A DNA stretch of 64,000 bases from Paramecium sonneborni (taxonomy: Eukaryota; Ciliophora; Oligohymenophorea; Peniculida; Parameciidae): contig CAJJDN010000030.1 of the NCBI GenBank assembly GCA_905182985.1, positions 79,157-143,156 on the forward strand. Reading direction: 5' to 3'. The notes beneath the pieces are model-generated. The model made no database searches. It saw nothing but the letters and a program-made list of their open reading frames with translations, and was not told where the DNA came from. Shown here in pieces: positions 47,188-58,327 of this stretch. A program made the translations under genes and the position numbers. Within the stretch, counting starts at the first letter, position 1. Each line of letters opens with the position of its first letter.

Positions 47188-47923
47188 TAATTAAAATCTT
47201 TGTTATTTTTTTATTTAAAAATTAAAACAATCGTACTCATTAATATATTATATACTTAGGCCTTTTAAATCTCAAGTTTTTATTTTTCTCAAATAGAAGA
47301 TTTCCTATCACAAAATGATAAATTTCATTTGTTTTTTATTTAAATAGAATATTAGATGTTTATAATTTAAATCATAATTATTAACCATTTGTGCTAATTT
47401 TTATAATAAATACCTTCAAATCATATCTTAATTTTTTATATCAATTATTTCTTGAATTTTCAATATTAAACCAAAATGTTCATATTAAATTTAAATTAAA
47501 TATTTATTTTGATGAAATGAAAACATTAAGTCCCAAAAAAATCTAATTCTTAAATTTTAATTAATCACTTAGAACTCGCACTCATGTTGATAATTGAAAT
47601 AAATAATTCTTGTAAATAGTAATTATTATTTGTATTTTAATTATTATGTGGAAATGATTAAGTTGATAATATATAAAATTAAAAAAAAATCACTCCTGAG
47701 ACCTCCAGGATTTGAAGCCCTGACGAAGTATCATTTTATGTTCTTTATTTATTCATAAATTTAATAATTATATTAATATTTATGGAATTTGGATATATAT
47801 ATAATTTACTATTAAATTTATGATATAAATTTTTATTAAAATTGAATATACAACAATCATATATTTACTTTTTTATGAATTACATTTATTTAGTATAGTA
47901 TTTTTTATGAATATAATATTAAA
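47188..47923. other. Spacer with a small GC-rich hairpin island
   Basis: About 740 bp of very AT-rich DNA between two minus-strand genes. The only striking element is a GC-rich island at 47691-47728 (listed separately). No coding frame is supported. The right end, from 47851, is the start of the 1144-bp duplicated block. Confidence 0.4.
47681..47728 (-). other. GC-rich hairpin island followed by a T run
   Basis: On the minus strand CAGGG-CTTCAAA-TCCTG forms a 5-bp stem and 7-nt loop (47706-47722). A second CCTG...CAGG pairing partner and then a run of nine T follow. The loop sequence equals the anticodon loop of eukaryotic selenocysteine tRNA (anticodon TCA), and the T run would terminate RNA polymerase III. 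No cloverleaf 5' half or T arm is visible around it, so a complete tRNA cannot be claimed. It may be a tRNA remnant or an unrelated small RNA. Confidence 0.3.
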
Positions 47924-48532
47924 TCATTTACTTTAACTCACATACATAGCATCCAAATCAGCTTTTATGGAATTGTATTCAGATAAGAGTTTATGATAAT
48001 CTTTATTTATTGTTATAAATTTCTTTTTCCAAGTATTATCTTCTTAACTTTCTTGTTATAGTTCTTTTTCTTAATTATATATAACCTAGTTTAATTATTC
48101 TATTCTTAAATCTCTTTCTCTTAATAAAATTTCAAAAAGCGAATTATCTTTTTGAACTCTATCTAAACGTTCAAGAGTTTCTTAATTTAAATTCTCAAAT
48201 TATTTAATTCTATTCTACATTTCACTTTAAACTTATTCTCGAAATTCATCAAATTGAATTTTCTTTTAATTCAATGTATTTTAAAATTGATGCATTTCCT
48301 TTTTCTATTCTTAAATTTCTTATTTTTATTAATCGATTTAAAACTATAATTTCTTACATTTTCCACATTCTTAATTTTCTGCATTAATTTTAGCATGTTC
48401 ATTTTGCTTTTTTAATTAAAGTAATTCAGTTGCTTACTTTTTACATAATTATTCTAACATTTAATATTTACTAATTAAGTTTTGATATTCAAATTAAAGC
48501 CTGATTATATCTTTAGGATTTTGTATTGACAT
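47924..48532 (-). CDS. Coiled-coil protein (202 aa), unknown
   Basis: An intronless 202-residue frame from ATG 48532 to TGA 47924-47926. Nearly the whole protein is coiled coil (YQNLISKYQMLEQLCKKQAT, QIDQQKQEIQEQKKEMHQFQ), with one CxxC (ECGKCKKL) near residue 55. It ends YNSIKADLDAMYVSQSK. There is no globular domain or membrane segment. An identical copy lies at 49069-49677 because of the 1144-bp duplication; if that is an assembly artefact, there is one gene. No family is recognised. Confidence 0.75.
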
Positions 48533-48881
48533 ATAATTATTCGTTAAATAAATAAATTAAATTTTATAATTTAGATTATTTTTCTAATTTTAGAACCCTC
48601 ACTAAATTAATCAAATATTCCTTAATGTTGTAAATAATAGAAGGCTTTTCCATTTTTGTAAAGAATCACTATATAAAAAGGAGAATTTGATTTATTAAGA
48701 TTATTGATGGCCTCGAAAAACCCTATATATTTATACTATTAGGAACCTAAATATTTCAATCAAGAAAAAAATAATTTTATACATTAAAAAAAAATTTTAG
48801 TAATTACTTAAAATAAAGGTTGTGACATATTTTAAAATTTTATAAATAATACACATAATTATTCTTAAAAATTAAATTGAC

Positions 48882-48962
48882 AGACCTCAAATTTTTGTAC
48901 AAATTTTTGTAGGTAATTTATTAAAATTGTTATTTCTATAAATAGTAAATCGTCTGAGGTCT
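48882..48962. other. Inverted repeat enclosing a 12-nt tandem duplication
   Basis: AGACCTCA (48882-48889) pairs perfectly with TGAGGTCT (48955-48962), enclosing ~65 nt. Inside it the unit CAAATTTTTGTA occurs twice in a row. A transcript would form an 8-bp stem. It lies upstream of the coiled-coil gene and is repeated at 50027-50107 within the duplicated block. Possible small structured RNA or chance palindrome. Confidence 0.35.
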
Positions 48963-48995
48963 TTCTTTAAACAAATAAAATAGAATAGATTATTN

Positions 48996-50139
48996 CAACA
49001 ATCATATATTTACTTTTTTATGAATTACATTTATTTAGTATAGTATTTTTTATGAATATAATATTAAATCATTTACTTTAACTCACATACATAGCATCCA
49101 AATCAGCTTTTATGGAATTGTATTCAGATAAGAGTTTATGATAATCTTTATTTATTGTTATAAATTTCTTTTTCCAAGTATTATCTTCTTAACTTTCTTG
49201 TTATAGTTCTTTTTCTTAATTATATATAACCTAGTTTAATTATTCTATTCTTAAATCTCTTTCTCTTAATAAAATTTCAAAAAGCGAATTATCTTTTTGA
49301 ACTCTATCTAAACGTTCAAGAGTTTCTTAATTTAAATTCTCAAATTATTTAATTCTATTCTACATTTCACTTTAAACTTATTCTCGAAATTCATCAAATT
49401 GAATTTTCTTTTAATTCAATGTATTTTAAAATTGATGCATTTCCTTTTTCTATTCTTAAATTTCTTATTTTTATTAATCGATTTAAAACTATAATTTCTT
49501 ACATTTTCCACATTCTTAATTTTCTGCATTAATTTTAGCATGTTCATTTTGCTTTTTTAATTAAAGTAATTCAGTTGCTTACTTTTTACATAATTATTCT
49601 AACATTTAATATTTACTAATTAAGTTTTGATATTCAAATTAAAGCCTGATTATATCTTTAGGATTTTGTATTGACATATAATTATTCGTTAAATAAATAA
49701 ATTAAATTTTATAATTTAGATTATTTTTCTAATTTTAGAACCCTCACTAAATTAATCAAATATTCCTTAATGTTGTAAATAATAGAAGGCTTTTCCATTT
49801 TTGTAAAGAATCACTATATAAAAAGGAGAATTTGATTTATTAAGATTATTGATGGCCTCGAAAAACCCTATATATTTATACTATTAGGAACCTAAATATT
49901 TCAATCAAGAAAAAAATAATTTTATACATTAAAAAAAAATTTTAGTAATTACTTAAAATAAAGGTTGTGACATATTTTAAAATTTTATAAATAATACACA
50001 TAATTATTCTTAAAAATTAAATTGACAGACCTCAAATTTTTGTACAAATTTTTGTAGGTAATTTATTAAAATTGTTATTTCTATAAATAGTAAATCGTCT
50101 GAGGTCTTTCTTTAAACAAATAAAATAGAATAGATTATT
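48996..50139. repeat. Copy 2 of the 1144-bp exact direct repeat
   Basis: Same as 47851-48994 at an offset of 1145. It includes a second complete copy of the 202-aa coiled-coil gene (49069-49677, minus). No base difference was noticed between copies, which argues against an old biological duplication. Confidence 0.95.
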
Positions 50140-50319
50140 GAAATGTGATGTATTGATTAAATACTGATTTAGTTGACAAAGTTTAAATTTATTAAAGTAA
50201 GTGGCTAATTTAAGTAATAATATAATTCATAAAAGTTTATTCAAATCATTTATCTTCATATAATATATGGTAAAAAATGAGATTTATAATAATAATAATA
50301 ATAAAAAAATAAAAACAGA

Positions 50320-53300
50320 TCAAATAAGTTCTTCATTTTCTTAAATTTATTGCTGCTACTACTAATATTATTACTTGTAGATTTCATTTTTATTTTAAAC
50401 TAATACTAATTTGTTCAGTATTATTTCTGTTTATTATCTTAATTTGCTTAAATATTACAAGACTTATGACTTTTTTGTGAATTCTTCAATTGTTAGTTGA
50501 TTTTATTTCTGCTTTATATCTAATATGATATTTTTTAATAATATCATTAACTAATCATAATTATCTGATATTTTATTAATCTTTTAATTTTATTCCAAAA
50601 TTATTCTTTACAAGATAATCTCTCTCTTTTTAATAATTGGATTACTTTCATTTTCTAAAATTAGTTTTTATTTTTTAATTTTATCTTTTGGTTTTTTGTT
50701 ATCCTTTTATTTTAAAAATGATTACACTTTAAGAATATTCAATGGACTATATTATTAAAATTATTGATTTTCGATAAGGGTATTTTATTATAAATTTTAC
50801 TTGTATTATTATAATTCCTATTTTAACAATTCATTTTAAATTTACAATTATTTCAATTCATTTTGATCTTTATAAGTACTCTATTATTATTTTAATTCAT
50901 TAATTTATTTCCAAAGTAATTCATTTTACTCTTTTAACTATATTTATTCAGTATATTCTGATTCATCGAACTACCTAATTAAAGGTATATGATTCTCTTC
51001 TTCTAATGTTTCTAATTATTCACAATCTTCTTATTAATCAACTTGAATAAATTATTGAGTTTTTAATTACTCATCTTATTCCTTAATTTTTAATTATAAA
51101 GAATCAATAATTTAATTTTAATCCTTTATTTTTTTATTCAAATCTTCTATAATAGTATCGTTAATATTTTTGACATTTTATGCTAAAGATTCTCTCTTGC
51201 TTCTGATTTTTTCTTTCTAAGAAGTAATTTGTTATAGTTATTCTTTGAGAGAAGTGTTTTCAAGTTCTAATTAAAATATTTATTCTTGCTCTATTATTTT
51301 TTTTTTTTCACTTTGTTCTTATCTCTATTTCATTAGAAGCAAACTATCATATTTTGACTACAAGATTTCATACTATATTCTTAACTTTTAAATTGATTTA
51401 CTTTAAATCATCACTACTCTGAAGTGAATTGTTGTAAATTGATTTTCTTACAGTTTTTTATTTTAATTGTTCTTCTTATTGTTTCTATAATACTAACTAT
51501 TCTTCTAAATTTAATTTTTCAGAATTCAATTTATTCAACTCTAATTTTTTTTGCTTTAGTTCATTTTATAAGTTTTCTATTTGATTAGATTAAGACAAAC
51601 TTGTCTCTTAATAATTTAATAGACAATTAACTATTATTGAAAATATTGATACTTAATTATTAAACTTTTACATCTTTAGAATTTATTGCATTAAGGTTTC
51701 CTGAGACTAATTAAGTAAGAGTTTCCCATTCTTATAATTATTCTTTTATTTTAACAAATTCCTCTTTCTTTTAAAAGGTATCTCTTTAATTAGCTACTCT
51801 AAATGATAATAAAAATCTTTACTATAATTAATGAATTTATTATTTTAATTAAGTATTTTCGGTAAGCAATTATTAAGTATTATTCTCATTGAAACTTCTT
51901 ATTTAATTTTATAATTCAACTTATTCTAATTAAGTTGTTAACTATTAAATTTAATCTGTCAAGTCTTGTTCATTTTACATATATTTATTTAACTTATTTT
52001 AATCATATTCTTGTCTCTGTGATAATTCTTTGACTTAATTGAATGTGATTTCATATTTTTATCTATAATAATAAAATCTTTTTCATCAATACTTTTCTTA
52101 ATTTAATGCTTCCTATAATTCATTTTTTTCTTTCTCTAATACCTAAATCTTTTACTTATAAATTTCTTGAGCTTATTATAAATTTATAATATTATCCTCC
52201 AAAAACTATTAATCTTTCATTTATTCTTTTAACTAATCGATCTCATATCTAAATAAAAATTATGTTTACTGGTTTTCATCAAGCAATTTAGCAGATTCAG
52301 TAACAATTTAGTCATTAGATTCTTTAAGGTTTCTTAGAGAAAATTAACCTATTATATTTACTTATTTTCATCAAAAATTATATGATATTCATGCTTTAAT
52401 TATTTATTAAGTTCAACTAACTCATTTATATATAACCTAGGATATAGTTTTAATTTTACTTTAATTATTCATTTTCTCTTAATATTTCTTCATTATCAGA
52501 TGAATTTACAACAACAGTAGAAGGCTTTAAATTTAATTTTTAAATTTCATCCTATTATTGCTAAATTTCTTCTAAGTATAGTTTATTTTTATTTTCAAGT
52601 AAATTATTTTTGTCTTCTAAATCTTTAATTTTTTCTTCTAAATCTTCTTAATTTTGTCTTTACTCTTTTAATTGTTCACACTATTTTCTATGATTAGAAG
52701 ATATTTATATATAAATTACTTTAATCTTTCAAATTGATCAATTTAATGAACTTATGTGGATAATTATTATTCTAATTTAAAGATTTAATTTTTATAACTT
52801 TAATTATCATTTTATAATGATTCCAATTTTACATTTTCATCTTCTAATGTTTTAATCTTCTGTTAATGTATTTCAATTTAATTACTTTTTTTTAAATAAA
52901 ATTGTATTACTTTAATTGAGAATATAGTTCTTGTTTATTTTCTTGTACTTGATCTGATTTATTTAGATTAGTAATATTTTCGATTTCAATCTATAAAGTA
53001 TTAATTTCTTATTTTAATTTGAGTATGAATTGTTGCTCATTTATTAATTGAGTTTTAAGAGTATTAATTTCATTTCTTTTATAATTAAAACTATTACTCT
53101 TGATTTGAAATTAATTGATTTGTTTGTTAGGTTTATAATTCTTTTGAATTACTTAGATTGATTTCTTTATCTGTTTCTAAATGTTAATTTTTTGATTTCA
53201 ATAACTACAATTCATCTTATAATTTGCAAATCAATCTAATATACATAAGATAATAATTACTTCATAGAATCAGACTCTGTATAGCCATCTTTAAGTTATG

Positions 53301-53501
53301 AGATTTGTAAATTGAGTTTAGAGATAGTTTGATCTCTTTCATGGATTTCACTTTAATAATATTCTTCATTGTCTTATGCATCTTACTTAGATCTGTAGAT
53401 TATGAAAATAAAAGAGATTACTAAGTTAATTCTGATTAAAGTAAAAGAACTTGGTCTTAAAGAGTTTAAATCTGATCTTGTAATTGTTAGATTTAACTCA
53501 T
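50320..53501 (-). CDS. Very long coiled-coil protein, function unknown
   Basis: From ATG 53501 (MSQIQQLQDQIQTLQDQVLL) the minus strand reads as coiled coil for about 1,000 residues through several micro-introns of 23-29 nt. It ends with a Gln-rich tail (ENEELI) at TGA 50320-50322. Composition is Gln, Glu, Lys, Asn, Leu and Ile throughout, with no globular domain. Examples are QISQLKDGYTESDSMKQLL near the start and NELVELNKQLKHEYHIIFDE in the middle. I checked the frame at both ends and around 52420 but not every exon, so internal boundaries, or a split into two genes, remain open. Likely a structural tether; the family is not recognised. Its start lies 93 bp from the trichocyst gene's stop. 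Confidence 0.7.
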
Positions 53502-53594
53502 TAGTTAATGAAATAAAATAAATTAAAAAAAGAGAGAAAAAAAGTAGATTGATAGAACTGTAATAAACTTTGATTGATATTATTTTGTAATAGA

Positions 53595-54807
53595 TCATGC
53601 TCCTTTGAGTTATGATTTAACATAATCTTAGAATCTTGGTTAGTTGAGCAATTCTAAGGCTTAGTTAGCAGCATTGATTTCTTTATTATATTCAGCAACG
53701 GTGGCATTATAGACATCAGTGGCAAAAGCATAGTCATCATTTTCAGCTTATAATTATCCATTAAGGGTTGCTAGATCAGCATCAAGTTCATCGATAAGGT
53801 CAAGAGTTTATTCAATCTTGGCTAAATTGATTAGAAATTGTGATAATACTAGCATTAGCTTCAATTTCAGCATTTTTAACAACAACTGCTCTTTAGAATT
53901 CAGCGTGTTCTTGGTTTAATTAAATTACTTAAGCATTGAAATCAGCAACAGCTTCAGCTTCATCAGCTGTAATTTAATTAAGTGAATCAACCATTTCAAC
54001 TCTCAAATTATTAAAAGCAACAATAATCTATCATTTATTTTTTAGAATTACATCTCTAAGTGCACCTTAATCAGCAAAATTTGATTCAACTGTTATTTCT
54101 AAAAGAACTTTTACGAAAATTTAGAATTAACTGTGTTTTTTCAATGAGTTTTATATTTTGTTAAGATTCTTTTAAACTTTTTTTATTTAAGCAAGAGATG
54201 GTGCTTCCAAAGTGTTTAATAATTAAAGACATTCATCAATAGCACTTAGAACATCATTATGTTCAACAACTTAAGCTTCAAATGTTTCATGATCATTTGC
54301 TCTTTAAACTATTGATTATTCGAGGGTTTATCTATTTTAAGCAATATTTTCTTATAATTATTCAAGTTAGGCAGCAAATCTATCTCTTTATGGGATCAAT
54401 ACATTATCATAGAAATCATGAGCATTAAATATTTCTAAAATCATCAAAATTTATTATACCTCTTTCCTTATCTTAGATTTCTTATTCAAGTCTGTTTACT
54501 TCTCTATTATGAACATCTGTTCTTCTGTTAAATTCGTGATGTACTCCAGCTAATTCCTCTTCTAATTCACCAACCTTTAAAATTAGTTACAAATTATATT
54601 TACAAGTTTTTCAATTTCGCTATTGAGTTCAGAAAGAATACCACCTGTTTACATATGTAGTTCAGCATAGTTCAAAATAAACTTACCCCAACCAGATGTA
54701 TGAATTTCAGCAAGAGCTTTTTAGTCACGATTTGTCCAAATTGATGATTAGACATTAATGGCTGTTGCACCCAACACAAACAATACACAAAGAGTTAGTT
54801 TTAACAT
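53595..54807 (-). CDS. Trichocyst matrix protein (second, distinct)
   Basis: Introns of 29, 25, 24 and 28 nt give an exact 368-residue frame. The signal peptide is [20 protein letters not shown]. Then come [20 protein letters not shown], a motif shared with Paramecium trichocyst matrix proteins, and helical repeats ([40 protein letters not shown]). Further along are [38 protein letters not shown] and [20 protein letters not shown]. The Ala-rich C-terminal coil and the single Cys fit the mature crystalline matrix peptides. It is only distantly similar to the plus-strand trichocyst gene at 38017, so the two belong to different subfamilies and may be co-assembled. Codons are richer in C than those of neighbours, as in abundant proteins. 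Confidence 0.95.
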
Positions 54808-55380
54808 TTATTTGTAATTATTATTGATATACATCTGATGATTATTTTCTGCTAAAAAATGTAAAAACGAATATTTATTTTCATTAGTATTATTAATTAT
54901 TATTTTATTTCCTCTGTTTCATCCATTCATATTTATATCTATTTATGTCTTACTATTAAATCTAATCTACATTCTAAGTTTTTTTCATAAATTTATCTTA
55001 AATTATATTCTCCAAAATTATTTTATAAATCTTTTTTTATTCTTAAATTCAAATCCATTATCTCATCTTTTAATTCATATTAATTAAACTAAACCTAGAA
55101 ATTTTGAATAATTTAATCTAATAATTCAAATTCGATACCATATTCTATTTCAAAAAATTATCAGTGTTAATCTTATTATTACATTCAGTTCATATCTTTT
55201 ACAAAATATCTATAAACATATTCTTTGACTTTATTTCAAAATTTAAAGTATATCAAAACTTGGCAAAATATGAAAATTTTTCTATTTATATCTCAACTTA
55301 TTTTAGGAATATTTATGAAAAATAATTCATATCGATTTATATTTTTCTATATCAAAATCTATTTAATTAATTAAATAATT
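54808..55380. other. Spacer with a short minus-strand coding-like fragment
   Basis: At 54927-55157 (minus) the frame reads FFEIEYGIEFELLDQIIQNF followed by a charged helix ending in TGA 54927-54929, which looks like protein. TGA codons lie just upstream and no start or splice solution was found. It may be a gene remnant or a fragment with sequence errors. The rest is featureless AT-rich DNA. Confidence 0.3.
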
Positions 55381-55753
55381 ATGAGAAGAGATTATTTATT
55401 AATTTTTCTTTCATTATTAAAGGATTATTTATAGTAATTGTATATCTAGTTCCAAAATTTAATAGATGATTATGCAAAATAAAATTATTGTTAAAAGGAA
55501 GCTATTTCATTGAAAGAGTAAATGTTAATCCTTTATGATACTGATAAGTTTAAAGATTTTTATATTGAGTTAGTTTTATTTTACTTTATTTTTTTTCAAA
55601 TTAAGAGAAGGATTTAATATGAAACCATAATTGGATTGTTTCAATTATTATTGTTTAAAAATTTAAAAATTTTCTATTCTTCTAAATTTAAAACTGAAGT
55701 TTTCTCTTCATGATATTTTGATTTTTAGAAGTAATAATGTATTAGAGATTTGA
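55381..55753 (+). CDS. Doubtful small gene
   Basis: ATG 55381 opens MRRDYLLIFLSLLKDYLQQL and continues for 110 codons to TGA 55711-55713. If a 37-nt intron is removed it continues instead to TGA 55751-55753, with KPQLDCFNYYCLK. The beginning could be a signal anchor. Both models are open, which weakens each, and no domain is recognised. It may be chance in a genome with one stop codon. Confidence 0.3.
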
Positions 55754-55889
55754 GAATTTCATAATTCGAATTCTTACTTTGAATTATATATCAACAAGTT
55801 GTTTGTTAGGTCAAATTGATATCTGAGCAATATATATCTGGTTTTATTTAGATTGCGAAATGAGATATTAATTGGAATAATTATTTTAA

Positions 55890-57809
55890 ATGAATTTGCA
55901 GGCCATCAAGGAAGCAGCTTAATAAATGTATAAATATTAGATTACCTCAGCAAGGATAAGCTCACCAAATCTCCTTTAGAGTAGACATTATCCGAGGCGA
56001 CATCGAACGAGAATTGGAATACTCCTACTAAATTACTCTAAGAAGTAGCTGAAGCTTCATTTGGATAGTAAAAATGTGTATTTGAATATTTTTAGTACAA
56101 GTTGCGATACAATAATGAAATTCATATGGAAACGTCTTGATTCAGATAATCGAGAATGGCGTAGGATTTTGAAGGTATGATTGTGTTTATAAAAATGCTA
56201 GACTTTAAATATGATTGAATATTTGACAAAGAATGGAGCTCCTCGTTGTGTTGGAGAATTTAGAGACAATATTTACAAAATCAGAAGTTTCTCTGATTTC
56301 TTTTTGGTTGAATAAGGTTCTGATAAAGGACTCTCAAGTATTAAAAAAGAATAAATATTAGTTCGTGATAAGACAAAACAATTAGTTGATTTATTAAGCA
56401 ATGAAAAGTTGATAGAAGAAGAAAGAGAGAGTGCTAAAAAGATACGAGAACGTTTAGCAGGTAATAATTAATATATAATTTAAGCTGCTGGTGGTGTTGG
56501 AGCAATAGGAAGTAATACATCTTATTAAGGTTATGGAAGTAGTTCATATGAAAGTAATAAACCAAAAAGTTATGGATAAGAATCTAATTAATCTTAATAA
56601 ACAAGTTATTGTAACTATTCATTATATATATTTAGCTACAAATTATGGTGGCCTAGAAAGTGGAGGAGGATTAGACAAATATAGAGGTTCAACTAATAAT
56701 AATGTAAATAATCCCCCTATTAATAACAATAATAATAATAATAACAATAACAATAATAATAATAATAATAATAATAATGCTAATATAAGTTTTAATGGAA
56801 TTTAATGGTCAGCCCCTTAATAATAGACAGTAGCAGCACCATTTTCTGAACCTGTCATGAAATTAGCTAAGCCTGGTGAAAAGTGGGATGTTCCAGGACC
56901 TAAACCATAATAACAACAGTAACCTCAATAATCTTAATAACAATAATCATAATAAAAAAATCTCTTAGATATTTTTGATGTCCCCTAATAAGTCCCATCA
57001 TAATAACCATAAGTTGCATAACCATTATAACCACCTCCAACATAATAATAAAATAATTAAAATGAATGGGGATCTTTTTAAACAGCTACTCCAATCAATA
57101 ATTCTATTCAATAAACTTAATAAAAAGTATAGAATAATTTATTACCTAATGATATTTTTACACCCTCAATACCACAGTAACAACCTGCTCTTTTTGGATA
57201 ATAGACTCTTCCTTAATAAAACAATTAACAGCAATTTTATTAATAAACATAATAATAATTATTATATCAACAACCTTAAGCATAATAAAACTTATAAAGT
57301 TTATATCCTATGTAGTAACAATAATAATAACAATAATAATAATAACAATAATAATAATTACAATAATAGAATCTATATTAACAAACTAATTTGTACTAAA
57401 ATTATCAAATTAATAATTATTAATAATAGCAATAAGTTCCAAGTTATCCAAAAACTTAAGTACCTGCATATTAATCATAAGCTAATCTTTCAGTTACAAA
57501 CAATAACCAATAAAAGCAATAATAAGATGACTTTGCATTTGGTGAATTTGTCTCAGCCACTTAACCTAAAAATAACAATACTAATCAAACTGATTTATTA
57601 GGCATGCTTGATTTGAAAAAAGAAAAATAAGAATTAGAATAGAAAAAATAGATTCCAATTGCTCCTTAATAGAACATGTAACCTTAGTTGTATGCATCCT
57701 AAGCAGAATTGGATAGCTTCTAATTTAATTATCAAAATAAAGCACCAGTTTACGGACAATGTATTAATATATTTTATTCATAATAGATTAATACCAATAA
57801 AGCAGATGA
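55890..57809 (+). CDS. Epsin-like ENTH-domain clathrin adaptor
   Basis: Five introns (23, 28, 27, 25 and 26 nt) leave an exact 596-residue frame. The N-terminal ~145 residues are an ENTH domain: LEQTLSEATSNENWNTPTKL, LLQEVAEASFGYTSCDTIMK, FIWKRLDSDNREWRRILKTL, NMIEYLTKNGAPRCVGEFRD and then FFLVEQGSDKGLS. The domain binds PIP2 and bends membrane. The long tail is Gln/Asn-rich with a poly-Asn run (~57 nt of AAT/AAC at 56728-56781), and carries a clathrin-box NLLDIFDVP and LLGMLDL. It should link clathrin to cargo at the plasma membrane or endosomes. The last intron is chosen because without it the frame would overlap the next gene by 4 bp. Confidence 0.92.
56726..56782 (+). repeat. AAT/AAC microsatellite encoding poly-asparagine
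   Basis: An almost pure run of AAT with occasional AAC codons in the epsin tail gives about 18 consecutive Asn. A second, interrupted run at 57316-57360, read in the same frame, is TAA/CAA and encodes glutamines. Both are likely length-variable. Confidence 0.8.
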
Positions 57810-57827
57810 TTTATAATAAACATATAT

Positions 57828-58292
57828 ATGATATAATTTGATAACAATTAAACTCATCGCCCTTCAATAGCTCGTTATGAATTAATGACTAGACCTAGCA
57901 CAACTTCAACATTTTCTCGAACTTTCCGAAAGACTTAACTTTTAAGAAAGCTGGACATAGTTTAGTAAACAAAGAAAAATGAGTTGATAAAATTTATGTG
58001 TTCTGCTACAAGATCTCCTTTGAATTTTGTAAGCCGAAATAAACGACAGTAATCAATTTCTTGCCAAACTGAGGAATCTATGTCAAATAGAAGAAGAACT
58101 TTACATAGTTGCAGATAATTAATAAATTCAGATAGCAATAACCCAACTTACAGAGTGAAAATAACTAATAATAACCTAAAAAATAGAAGATATTAATAGA
58201 AAGGATCTTTAGAAAGATTCAAACTCATTGAAGTACAGGATAATGATTTTTAAGATTACATGCAAAGACAGTTTAGAAAATAATATGATTGA
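57828..58292 (+). CDS. Small basic protein, unknown
   Basis: An intronless 154-residue frame from ATG 57828 (MIQFDNNQTHRPSIARYELM) to TGA 58290-58292. The composition is Arg/Ser/Thr/Asn-rich (TRPSTTSTFSRTFRKTQLLR, SNRRRTLHSC) and strongly basic. No membrane segment or motif is seen. The start lies 18 bp after the epsin stop. The next gene (USP) is convergent, with its stop 35 bp away. Abundant Arg and Ser recall RNA-binding or microtubule-associated proteins, but nothing specific supports either. Confidence 0.55.
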
Positions 58293-58327
58293 TATAAATA
58301 TATATTTGTATTTTTGCTTTTTGTATA

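Larger units (their letters stand above)
47851..48994. repeat. Copy 1 of an 1144-bp exact direct repeat
   Basis: Identical to 48996-50139, with a single N at 48995 between copies. It contains a whole coiled-coil gene and ~460 bp of its upstream region. The layout matches the first N-flanked duplication and again suggests overlapping contig ends left unmerged. Confidence 0.95.

Noticed and set aside
48900..48965. snRNA with an Sm site (AATTTTTG)
   Set aside because: The motif is trivial in such AT-rich DNA, and no U1, U2, U4 or U5 core sequence is nearby.
56975..57601. 208-codon Asn/His-rich frame
   Set aside because: It is a shifted reading of the Gln/Asn-rich epsin tail; the epsin frame contains clathrin-box motifs and continues in frame from the ENTH domain.
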